NCBI GenBank assembly: GCA_002179805.1
Contig: NAVB01002826.1
Span: 1 to 10,586, forward strand
Direction of reading: 5' to 3'
Length of the DNA stretch: 10,586 nucleotides
DNA from: Acanthamoeba lenticulata
Taxonomy: Eukaryota > Discosea > Longamoebia > Acanthamoebidae
The position numbers and the translations under genes were made by a program. This document shows positions 1-6,812 of this stretch, in pieces. Every line of letters begins with the position of its first letter. The stretch's first letter is position 1. The notes beneath the pieces were generated by a model. The model worked only from the letters and a program-made list of their open reading frames with translations, was not told the DNA's origin and ran no database searches.

Positions 1-34
1 ACATTTCTGGCGCTTATTTTTTGTCTCGTTGCAG

Positions 35-473
35 GCGTTTTTCTGAGCAACGCGCGGGCGCAGTGGCAGCAAACGGCAAGCACGGCCATTACCATCCAAG
101 GCAATGCCACGGGTTTGCGCTTGTTCCTCCTCCGACAGCCCAGGAGGACCGCTTCCTCACCTGGGCGTGGTGGGTTGTGCGTGCAGGAGTTGTGTTGAAC
201 GATGACGCTGGGGGCTCGTGGTTTCTGCGCAGCAGGCTCGCGGTCAACACGGTGACCGAGAGCTCCTCGCCCTCGCTCACCTTTGGTGCGTGCGTCAGGG
301 ACAGGTCTCGCCTTTTGGCCAATCGGGCGAGTGCACTCACTGGCCTGTGACGTATGGCAACGGGCTTTCGGGGAGCGTAGGTTTCCGGTGCAGCGGATCG
401 CAGTCGTGCTGCGCGCAGGTGCAGGACTCGTCAAGCGTCTCGTTCACCTCTGGTGGCGGCGCTGCCACTCGAG
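35..473 (+). repeat. Copy A: three beta-helix-type repeat exons
   Basis: Exons 35-112 (78 nt), 187-285 (99 nt) and 381-473 (93 nt) each start with two bases completing a glycine codon and end with the first base of the next. All are open in the common frame. The first reads G-V-F-L with A-Q-W-Q-Q and I-T-I-Q-G-N-A-T-G. The second corresponds to copy B exon 19 (GGSWFLRS against GGSWYQRS). The third carries the C-x5-C-C cysteine cluster of copy B exon 20. Introns are 113-186 and 286-380. The acceptor at 34 follows a pyrimidine-rich tract and lies where B and C have no intron. Confidence 0.85.
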
Positions 474-663
474 GTGCTCTTGTTCCCCGTTGTTTGCCTA
501 CTTTGGGATATTTGTCTTTATTGAAGATTTTTTTCTTCAGATGACTGTCCGCAGGCGTCACCGTCGTCAACGCCTGCTGTCGTGGCGCCGTCGCAAGTGA
601 TCAACACGACAGCCAGCTTCAGCAACTCGACCCCGTCCCTCTGTCACGGGCTCCACCAAGTCG

Positions 664-698
664 GGTGAAGTTGAGGGACCACTTGACCGACCCGGCGC
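664..698 (-). other. Inverted 35-nt fragment of the ectodomain exon inside copy A
   Basis: Bases 664-698 match the reverse complement of copy B 5725-5759 at 33 of 35 positions. In copy B that stretch lies inside the last exon. In copy A the interval equivalent to B 5365-5899 (about 535 bp: intron 21 plus the first part of exon 22) is replaced by 43 bp, made of this inverted piece plus 8 nt of filler (699-706). Colinear homology resumes at 707. The inverted piece happens to provide a GT donor-like start (GTGAAG at 665). Confidence 0.85.
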
Positions 699-706
699 CC
701 AGGTCA

Positions 707-1271
707 AGAGGTGATCAGGAAGAGCGACACGCCCAAGCGCGACATGACCACCTACCTCGTCCGCCTCGGGGTCACCGCTGCGCCAGACAACTCGACCACT
801 CAAACGGCGGGCGTGGTCGTGGTGGTGGCCGTGGAGGTGTTTGACGTGGCCCTGGTCGACGGTCTCTTTGCCCGCCTCACCCACAACCTCGTCTTCGTCA
901 ACGCCACGACGACGACGGAGAATCAGAACGGAACAACAGCGGCAGCAGAGGTGCAGAAGACATGATCGCAGCTGCGACTGGAACTGGAGCTGCCGGCGTT
1001 CAAGCAGTCGCTCGAGTAGGATCCGAGCCTCTCCCTCGGCGTGCTCCTCTCCGGCCAAACCCGAGACGGCAGTAGAGGCGGAAGCGACAACACGGCCTTG
1101 ATCGTGGCCACGGCCGTGGTCATTCCCGTGGCTGTCGCCCTCGTCGTGGGCGTCATCGTCGTGGCGTCGATCGTGTGGTGGCGGCGAAGCAAAGCACAAC
1201 GGCGGTAGGACCTGGACCTCGCTCATGCGATTGCCCTGCACGATCATGAAAACGGTGATGACAACTTGTGA
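707..1271 (+). pseudogene. Copy A: remnant of the C-terminal ectodomain, transmembrane helix and tail
   Basis: This segment aligns with copy B 5900-6464. The first 57 nt from position 711 differ from B at only one base. It contains the RKSDTPKRDMTTYL box, the VEVFDVALVDGLFARL stretch, the LELELPAFKQSLE stretch, a transmembrane helix (about 1095-1184) and a basic W-W-R-R boundary. Three in-frame stops (963, 1017, 1206) interrupt it. The tail after the third stop still reads D-L-D-L-A-H-A-I-A-L-H, parallel to B, which shows these stops are lesions in a once-coding frame. A translation start within this remnant would give only a short stub. Confidence 0.87.
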
Positions 1272-1446
1272 TCATGCTTACACCCTCTCTATGAAGCTTT
1301 TTCGAGCAAATTGAGCTCTTCTGAGCTGAAATGGCGCTCGACAAATTAATACGGAGCATCCCGACCAATAGCGAGCAGGCTTAAAGTAAAAAACGGCCGA
1401 GGCTTCTTTGGTCCACCTGCAGGCACGCGCAACAGAAGCAAGAAGG
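1272..1446 (+). promoter_or_regulatory. Intergenic region A-B: end of copy A and presumed promoter of copy B
   Basis: This 175-bp gap must hold the copy A 3' flank and the copy B promoter and 5' UTR. A CCAAT pentamer is at 1365-1369 and an A/T-rich stretch (TTAAAGTAAAAAA) at 1381-1393, about 55-65 bp before the start codon. Neither is diagnostic, and no clear TATA box or polyadenylation signal is visible. The start at 1447 has A at -3 and G at +4, a favourable eukaryotic context. Confidence 0.35.
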
Positions 1447-1563
1447 ATGGATCGGTACGGCCAAGAGGGTCTTCTCCCCGGCACCGAGAAGCGGAGCAGT
1501 TGGGTCGTTCTCCAACTCCTCCTCCTGCTTGCCTTCTTCTTTATCATCCAGGTGCCCAACGCG
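1447..1563 (+). other. Copy B signal peptide
   Basis: Residues 1-39. A basic stretch (E-K-R-S-S) precedes a hydrophobic core at residues 19-34 (VVLQLLLLLAFFFII). A V-P-N-A | Q-S site fits signal peptidase cleavage after Ala39. Copy C has the same layout (V-P-S-A | D-S), and the two share G-x-L-L near the N-terminus. The protein is therefore predicted to enter the secretory pathway. Confidence 0.85.
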
Positions 1564-4500
1564 CAGTCAGGTACCCGCCCCCCAACCTTCATCAAAATTA
1601 CTGGCCATTATTCTTTTTGTGCCTCTTTTGCTCACTTCTCTTCTCCCTCTCGCTATGTGGCAGCGGTTGTGCCCATTTATGTCACGCCAACGTCCAACTC
1701 CACCATCAGCTCGGCCCTCGGCTCGTTTGTGTTAGGAGGCTTGAATTCCGTCGAGGTTGCGCCAGGCATTTACCCCAACGAAAACATTAGAACTATTGTT
1801 GCACAATCGGGACAGCTGCAGTAACGCTCCTCCTGGCTCCCACAGCCTTTTCTGGCTTCAGTTCGCTTGCACTCACCAGCAGGGCCAAAAATGGGACAGG
1901 TTGTTGGACGAAGGACAAGTGATCATTCGCGGCCTGGGAATTGGACATGAAAATTCGACTTGTGTGTGGCTCCAACTGCAAGAAAGAGCCAACTTCACCG
2001 TGCTCGGGCCCGGCGAACTTGTCATTGAGGGCTGTGCGTTCTTTTTCTTTTCGTCCTTTTGTTTTCTTGGCTCAGCAGCTCTGATTTATATATTTCTATA
2101 CTCTTGGTCGGCAGGCGGGATTGTGCTGCAGGGCAAGTCGATCTTGACTCAGCAAGCCGCCCTCACCATCACCAACACGACCAATGGTTCCCCTTCGCCC
2201 CCAGCCATCAAGATGCCACTCAGCAAAACATGCCTTGCTGACGCGTGACTGGGGCCGCAGGCGTGACGGTCTATGGGAGTGCTGTTTGGAAGCAGACTGG
2301 CGAGGTGCACATCACCAGCTCGCCGACCGCCAGGACGTCAGGCACGCCAGCATCATCCCTATTTTTTTGGTTTTTCTTCTTCTTTTCCTTGCTTTTTCTC
2401 ATGGTAGATGCAGATGTGCTGGTGACCGTCGACCCGTCAGCGCAATGGGACCAATCAGCGCCTGTGACCATCACTTCCACTGGCGCGGTTGGTACGTGTG
2501 ACAGTTGATCGCGTTACAGGAACAGCCTTTTTGTGCTGATTGCTTGCGCTGGTGATGGGCGGGCACAGCTGTGTCGATCAAAAATGCCAACTGGACCCAA
2601 AGAGATCGCGCTCGCTTCCAGTTAACGAACCAATCGATCGGTTCGACCAGTCACTGGGTTTTTTCAAGTGTATTTTAACCATCATCCTAATGACTCTTGC
2701 GCGCGTAGGTGTGCGGTTGAATCAGGTTGGAGTTTGGAAGCAGGAGGAAACGGGCCAGCTGGAGGTCACCTGCTCCAACGCGACTGGTCAGTGTTCCCCC
2801 ACCATTTTCGCAAGAGATTGGCTGCCTGAGCTTCCGACGATATTGTTGACGCCAAGTTGCTCTGTTGTATTTATATATCTCTTGCGTTCGTGTAGGCGTG
2901 GCCTTCCAGGATGCCAACTCGACCTGGACGCAAATGGGTCCGGCCAACTTCACCTCAAACAATGGGATTGGTCCGTTGGCCTCTTCTCTCCTGCTGGTGA
3001 TTGACTCGGGTGACACCTCATCCTCGTTCGTTCGTTCTTCTCCAATACCTCCACCCGCTGGGGCGTAGCTGTGAATTTCCAAGCCCAGGGCCAGTGGATT
3101 CAACATGGAACCACCGCGTTTCAGATCGCAGATCAGGGCACTGGTTGGTTTTTTGTTTTCCACCTCCCTCCCCTCCTCGCGGTCATGATCATTCTATTCG
3201 TTCACCGGCCATGGGTGACCGGGCGGGGGTCACAGGTGTGACGCTCTACAAAGAAGGCACTTGGCAACAATTCGGATCGCTCGACATGAACATCTCTTAT
3301 GGTCGAGGTACCTTTAACCTTGATAATTTTTGCATTTAAATTTGATTGATTTAAGTTCGATCATGACCTTGCAGGCGTTTTGTTCATTGCTGGTGGCGGT
3401 TGGACTCAACTACCGAACAGCTCCAGGCCTTTCGCACCCAAAACAAGTTTCTCATGCAGGGGCGATGGCGCAGGTACGAGTGCGCCGCCCGCTCATCGAG
3501 CTCACTGATTTCACTAATCGCCACACAAACGCAAATGATTACTTGATTTGTCTTTGCAGCCGTGCAGTTTAATGACGGCGGCGAATGGATCGCTCAGTTT
3601 GCACTCAGCCTGGACTTGGATAGCTGCTATGGTACTGTGCAAGTCCACTCTCTTGTCCGTTCCATGGAATTGTCTCTCCTGCTCTTCACCTGACGGGGGG
3701 AACAGGCGTAGTGAATTACGGAGGCGAATGGCAAACGGTGGGCGACGACATTGACGTCAACGTGACCACCAACGCAAAATCTGGTGCAAAATGCTCCTCC
3801 TATGGATGCGATGGCATTGCTGTTGTTTGACCTGTGGCGTCGAAATGGCGAACAGTGGTGATGTTGGGCAATGGAGCAGAGTGGGAGCAAAATGCCAACA
3901 TGATCATTCGTGCGCCCACCCAAGGGCCGTCGACTGCCGATACGGCGGCTTCCGTGGAGTTCTACGGCTGCAACGCCTCGTTCCCTTGCACGTGGCGTCA
4001 AAAGAACACTTTTGAGGTCCAGGGAACCTCCCGCGGCGTGGCGCTCTCGACTGAGGGCACGTGGGAACAGGGGGGTCGCGTGCAAATCACATCGGACCGT
4101 CAAGGTGCGCACATCAACCGCGTTCGGCATCCACAACCACAACCACGACCTGATCGACCGATCAAACACTCGCGTGTGTGTGTGTGTGTGCTGGGCAGCT
4201 GTGGTGGTAAGCCAGGGCGCGACGTGGGTGCAAAAGAACCAGGCCATCCTCCACGTCGGCACCAGCGCCCAACCTCTTCTGTCTACTGGCATGCTCCGCC
4301 TCTTCTGCTGTTGTTTTTGTTTTTGTGTTATGATTGAAATGGAGTTGAATAAGCACTTATTTTTTAAAACTTATATCTTTATATTTTAAAATACTCAAAT
4401 GATCAGGTGTAGGCGTGAACATGACGGGCGGAACGTGGACATCCACCTCTGCAAGCAACACATCGATCGTGGGCATCAACAGCGTGGGCGTGTACTTGGA

Positions 4501-6464
4501 CAGCGGCACGATCCAGCAGGACGGCCGGCTCGACATCATCATCCTCGGCAGTGCCACCTTGCCCAAGAGCTCCTGTGCTGGTACGTCAAATGAACGTGAT
4601 TCGAAGATGTGTTTGATCCATGTTGATTTTTACTACGTGGTGCTCGAGGTACAGGCGTGGCATTCAGGAAGCCGAGCCCGATAGAGCCCCAGCGGTTCGC
4701 GCAAGTGTGGAAGCAGAACCAAACGACGACCATCCGCGTCACCGATGGCTCTGGCGTGAATCTCGACAGGTTGGCCCAGTGGCAGCAGAGCGGGCCCATG
4801 ATAATCACCATTCAGGGCAATGCAACGGGTGCGTCCCCTGAAGCTCCATGCCAAGTTCTTTACATGGAAGCTGACCTGGACCGGCTTAGGCCTGGACATG
4901 AGCAAGGGTGGGTCGTGGTACCAGCGCAGCAGCCTCGTTGTCAACACCGTCGCTGAGGGCTCTTCATCTGCCCTCACCACCGGTTCGTACCTAGCGACCC
5001 CCACGACTCGCGTGGGGCAAACTTCGAAGCTCACGACCGAACCATCATTCCGGGGCGGGGGCAGGATTCGTGTGCGGCCAGTCGAGCACCTGTTGTGCTC
5101 AAGTTCAAAACACGGAAGGCATCTCGTTTTCTGCTGCTGGCAATGCTGCCGCCCGCGGTTCGTCTTCTTTCTTTTTATTCGTTTTCATTTTATGTCATAA
5201 TTTTTTTCCTCTTATTCGTGTCGGCCGACGAACAGATGACTGTCCGCGGGCGTCGCCGTCATCGACACCAGCCGTGGTGGCGCCCTCGCTTGTGGTCAAC
5301 ACGACGGCCACTTTCAGCAACTCGACCCCCTCTGTCTCTGTCGGAGGCTCCACTCCCTCGTCCGGTAAGCTTTGACCTCGTCCCACCTCACTGGGGCACT
5401 TCACACTTAACTTTTTGTGCGTTCTTCACTGGCTCCGCGCAGATACGACCCACAATCAAAACAGCACCAACAACGGCCAAGCAGACGTGGGGGTGACGCT
5501 GAGCCTGGCCAACGTCATCATCCCCGCCGGCGGTGGAGGCAGCAACTCGTCCGTCACGCCCGAAACCTACACCGTGCGCCAGCTCAACGGGACAGCTGCC
5601 AGCAACAATGCGACGACGTGGATCTATGAGGCGCCGCTGGGCAACGCAACCAGCTTTGCGCAGACGTTCATCTTCAATCGGCAGGCATCAACGGCGTCCT
5701 TTGCCGGGACCCAGTTTGCTGTGAGCGCGGGGTCAGTCAAGTGGTCCCTCAACTTCACCTCCGCCTCCTCATCGGACACCAACTCGACGTCATCATCCTC
5801 CAACGCAGGCTTCACGCTGCAGTACGACCTCGTGGCGCTCCTCTCGCAGGCCGCCACCACCGCCAACAGCAGCTCGGCAGCGGCGGGAGGAGGAGGCGTA
5901 GAGGTGATCAGGAAGAGCGACACGCCCAAGCGCGACATGACCACCTACCTCATCCGCCTCGCCACCACCAACGACACCTCCTCCACCAGCGGCAGCAGCG
6001 CAGGGCAGGCGGTGGGTGTGGTGGTGGCGGTGGAGGTGTTTGATGTGGCCCTGGTCGACGGCCTCTTTGCCCGCCTCGCCCACAACCTCGTCCTCGTCAA
6101 CGTGACCACCGCGGAAGGTGACGGCAACAGCACAACGACGATGAAGAAGACACAATCGCAGCTGCGGCTGGAGCTGGAGCTGCCGGCGTTCAAGCAGTCG
6201 CTCGAGTACGACCCGAGCCTCTCCCTCGGCGTGCTCCTCTCCGGCCAAACACGAGCCAGCAACGGCGGAGGAAGCGGTGACGACAACACGGCGTTGATCG
6301 TGGCCACGGCCGTGGCCATCCCCGTGGCTGTCGCCCTCGTGGTGGCTGTGGTGGTCGTGGCGTCGCTTGTGTGGTGGCGACGAAGCAGAGCACGGCGGTC
6401 GGACCTGGATCTTGAGCATGCCATGGCCCTGCACGCTCAGGGTGACGACGCAGACGCCCTCTGA
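1447..6464 (+). CDS. Copy B: 22-exon type I membrane protein with beta-helix-like repeats (1096 aa)
   Basis: Exons: 1447-1570, 1664-1820, 1900-2033, 2115-2186, 2261-2341, 2414-2491, 2569-2640, 2709-2786, 2896-2970, 3069-3143, 3236-3307, 3375-3473, 3560-3631, 3706-3783, 3856-4104, 4199-4288, 4407-4580, 4655-4828, 4890-4982, 5065-5157, 5236-5364 and 5443-6464. They sum to 3291 nt with no internal stop. The model rests on phase continuity, AG acceptors and exon-by-exon agreement with copy C. The product has a signal peptide, an N-terminal beta-helix start, about 21 repeats with a central W-x-Q, a four-cysteine cap, a Ser/Thr/Pro linker, an ectodomain, one transmembrane helix (about residues 1040-1066) and a 30-residue tail. 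I recognise no named family beyond a likely pectin-lyase-like right-handed beta-helix. A surface adhesin or stalk role is inference. Introns 5 and 16 need GC donors; all other introns are GT-AG. Confidence 0.85.
1664..2186 (+). other. Copy B N-terminal beta-helix start (exons 2-4)
   Basis: Exons 1664-1820, 1900-2033 and 2115-2186 encode about 120 residues. The order is a serine/alanine segment, then V-E-V-A-P-G-I-Y-P with I-R-T-I-V, then G-Q-V-I-I-R-G, then TVLGPGELVIEGCGIVL. The V-x-x-G-x-Y...I...L...G...I spacing is typical of the first turns of pectin-lyase-fold proteins; that is family knowledge, and the fold assignment is inference. Intron 2 (1821-1899) is the only phase-2 intron of the gene. 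Without splicing, the exon 2 frame hits a TAA at 1822. Confidence 0.62.
2342..2413 (+). other. GC-AG intron 5 of copy B
   Basis: Exon 5 aligns to the matching copy C exon at equal length (81 nt) only if it ends before GCACGC rather than at a GT. The intron ends in ATGCAG and the next exon starts D-V-L-V in both copies. The GC donor at this position is shared by copies B and C, so it predates their divergence. Confidence 0.7.
4105..4198 (+). other. Copy B intron 15 with a (GT)n microsatellite
   Basis: The intron has donor GTGCGC and acceptor GGGCAG. About eight GT units (roughly 4174-4190) end only 8 nt before the acceptor AG, where a pyrimidine tract would be expected. The corresponding copy C intron (9266-9352) lacks the GT run and has a normal pyrimidine-rich tract. 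Confidence 0.75.
4289..4406 (+). other. GC-AG intron 16 of copy B with tandem in-frame acceptors
   Basis: The exon before it ends S-T-G with donor GCATGC. Copy C has GTGAGC at the same place, so the donor differs between paralogues. Two AGs six bases apart, at 4406 and 4412, both keep the frame. I chose 4406 because the resulting G-V-G-V start matches A-V-G-V in copy C. The 4412 site would drop two residues. Confidence 0.65.
5065..5364 (+). other. Copy B four-cysteine cap and Ser/Thr/Pro linker (exons 20-21)
   Basis: Exon 20 gives V-C-G-Q-S-S-T-C-C-A-Q-V-Q and exon 21 opens with D-D-C-P. These four cysteines occur at the same places in all three copies, so two disulfides closing the end of the repeat stack are plausible. 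Exon 21 continues into a segment rich in Pro, Ser, Thr and Val with Asn-glycosylation sequons (N-T-T, N-S-T), which looks like a linker. Confidence 0.72.
5443..6287 (+). other. Copy B C-terminal ectodomain module
   Basis: This part of the intronless last exon (residues 757 to about 1039) is a Gly/Ser/Asn/Thr-rich extracellular module with many N-X-S/T sequons. Alternating hydrophobic stretches suggest beta structure (VGVTLSLANVII, FAVSAGSVKWSLNF, AVGVVVAVEVFDVALVDGL). The RKSDTPKRDMTTYL box and LELELPAFKQSLEYDPSLSL are also preserved in the copy A remnant. I do not recognise the domain. Unlike the repeats it lies entirely in one exon, which suggests a separate evolutionary origin. Confidence 0.7.
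6288..6464 (+). other. Copy B transmembrane helix and cytoplasmic tail
   Basis: A hydrophobic helix of about 27 residues (about 6291-6371) opens T-A-L-I-V-A-T-A-V-A-I-P-V and is followed by W-W-R-R-S-R-A-R-R, a positive stop-transfer flank. The tail is 30 residues, contains L-D-L-E-H-A-M-A-L-H and ends in acidic residues plus A-L. With the signal peptide this gives type I topology. The LDL-x-HA-x-ALH motif is also present in copy A. No classical tyrosine or dileucine sorting signal is obvious. Confidence 0.85.
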
Positions 6465-6704
6465 GGTCTTTTGCTGTGTTGACGGTTTATCAATAGCGGA
6501 GTTGGCGTAATCCTTTCTTGATTCGTAGAGAAAATCTCGGTCCATCGCAGACAAAAAAAGGAACTCACGGTGATGCTGTGATCGTGTGTTAGAACAACCA
6601 TTAATCATAAAAAAAAACGCGATGTGACCCTATCTAACTCCGTGGCTGCGTGGTCACTTTATTGACCTCGTGTGCGTTTGGGCCATACTTTCACGTCGTT
6701 AGCA
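6465..6704 (+). promoter_or_regulatory. Intergenic region B-C: end of copy B and presumed promoter of copy C
   Basis: This 240-bp gap has no coding potential I can support. It contains A runs near 6551 and 6609 (the latter preceded by ATTAATCAT), a possible AT-rich core element about 85-105 bp before the start at 6705. No AATAAA signal is seen after the copy B stop. The copy C start has G at -3 and G at +4. I see no long match to the A-B gap, so each copy may have its own upstream sequence. Confidence 0.35.
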
Positions 6705-6812
6705 ATGGAGAGGCACAGCCAAGGGCGTCTTCTCGGCAGAACAAAGAGCTCGCAGTTTGTTCTCTGGAGTGCTTTTATCCTCTTTCTTGTCGTCTCCCAG
6801 GTGCCCAGTGCC
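6705..6812 (+). other. Copy C signal peptide
   Basis: Residues 1-36 comprise a charged start (R-H, then R-T-K), a hydrophobic core (FVLWSAFILFLVV) and a V-P-S-A | D-S cleavage site. Length and position match copy B, and the exon ends at the same phase-1 glycine codon (S-G). Confidence 0.84.

Larger units (their letters stand above)
1..1271 (+). pseudogene. Copy A: decayed 3' end of a repeat-exon surface-protein paralogue
   Basis: This is the 3' part of a third copy of the family; its 5' end lies outside the window. Recognisable exons are 35-112, 187-285, 381-473, 541-664 and a last-exon remnant at 707-1271. The first four match copy B exons 18 (second half), 19, 20 and 21 in sequence, phase and splice sites. 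Disabling changes are several. The exon from 541 has a 1-2 nt frame change near 639, giving a TGA at 666. Most of the ectodomain exon is deleted and replaced by a short inverted segment (664-698). In-frame stops lie at 963-965 (TGA), 1017-1019 (TAG) and 1206-1208 (TAG), before the ancestral stop at 1269-1271. The frame is otherwise kept through the transmembrane region to the tail, so decay is recent or slowed by exchange with functional copies. Transcription cannot be judged. Confidence 0.88.
2115..5157 (+). repeat. Copy B repeat array: about 21 coils, mostly one per exon
   Basis: Exons 4-20 encode degenerate repeats. Each begins G/A-V-x-phi, has W-x-Q near residue 10, then a beta-rich phi-x-I/V/F segment, and ends in Gly, with Asn-X-Thr/Ser sites common near the end. 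Most exons are 72-99 nt (24-33 residues) and all are multiples of three. Exon 15 (249 nt) holds three repeats; exons 17 and 18 (174 nt each) hold two. In the fused exons an internal glycine codon G^GC followed by GTG sits where a phase-1 intron would lie. The period fits one coil of a parallel beta-helix with the W/Q positions stacking, which is inference. Confidence 0.78.

Noticed and set aside
541..600. Short Arg-rich frame starting at ATG 541 (M-T-V-R-R-R-H-R)
   Set aside because: This ATG is the first three bases of an exon directly after an AG acceptor. In the spliced frame it reads D-D-C-P, conserved in all three copies.
963..1208. Reading the TGA and TAG codons of copy A as recoded sense codons
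   Set aside because: Copy B uses TGA as its real stop and has none of these codons in frame. Copy A also has a frameshift and a rearrangement, so pseudogene decay is the simpler explanation.
1272..1446. A further small gene or promoter box assignment between copies A and B
   Set aside because: The only open frames continue from flanking sequence, and the CCAAT and A/T-rich elements are too short to name a specific factor.
1757..2248. Continuous 163-codon frame as a separate gene
   Set aside because: It runs through intron 2, exon 3, intron 3 and exon 4. Only the exon parts match copy C, and the intron parts are low-complexity.
2115..5157. Repeat array as a CRISPR-like or tandem DNA repeat
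   Set aside because: Similarity is at the protein level with diverged DNA, and the spacers are introns with splice signals of varying length and sequence.
5793..6608. Long antisense open frame (271 aa) opposite the last exon of copy B, and a similar one at 567-1247 opposite copy A
   Set aside because: Both mirror the GC-rich sense frame, their proteins are low-complexity His/Arg/Gly-rich, and the sense frame has coherent domains. The antisense frames are a by-product of codon composition.
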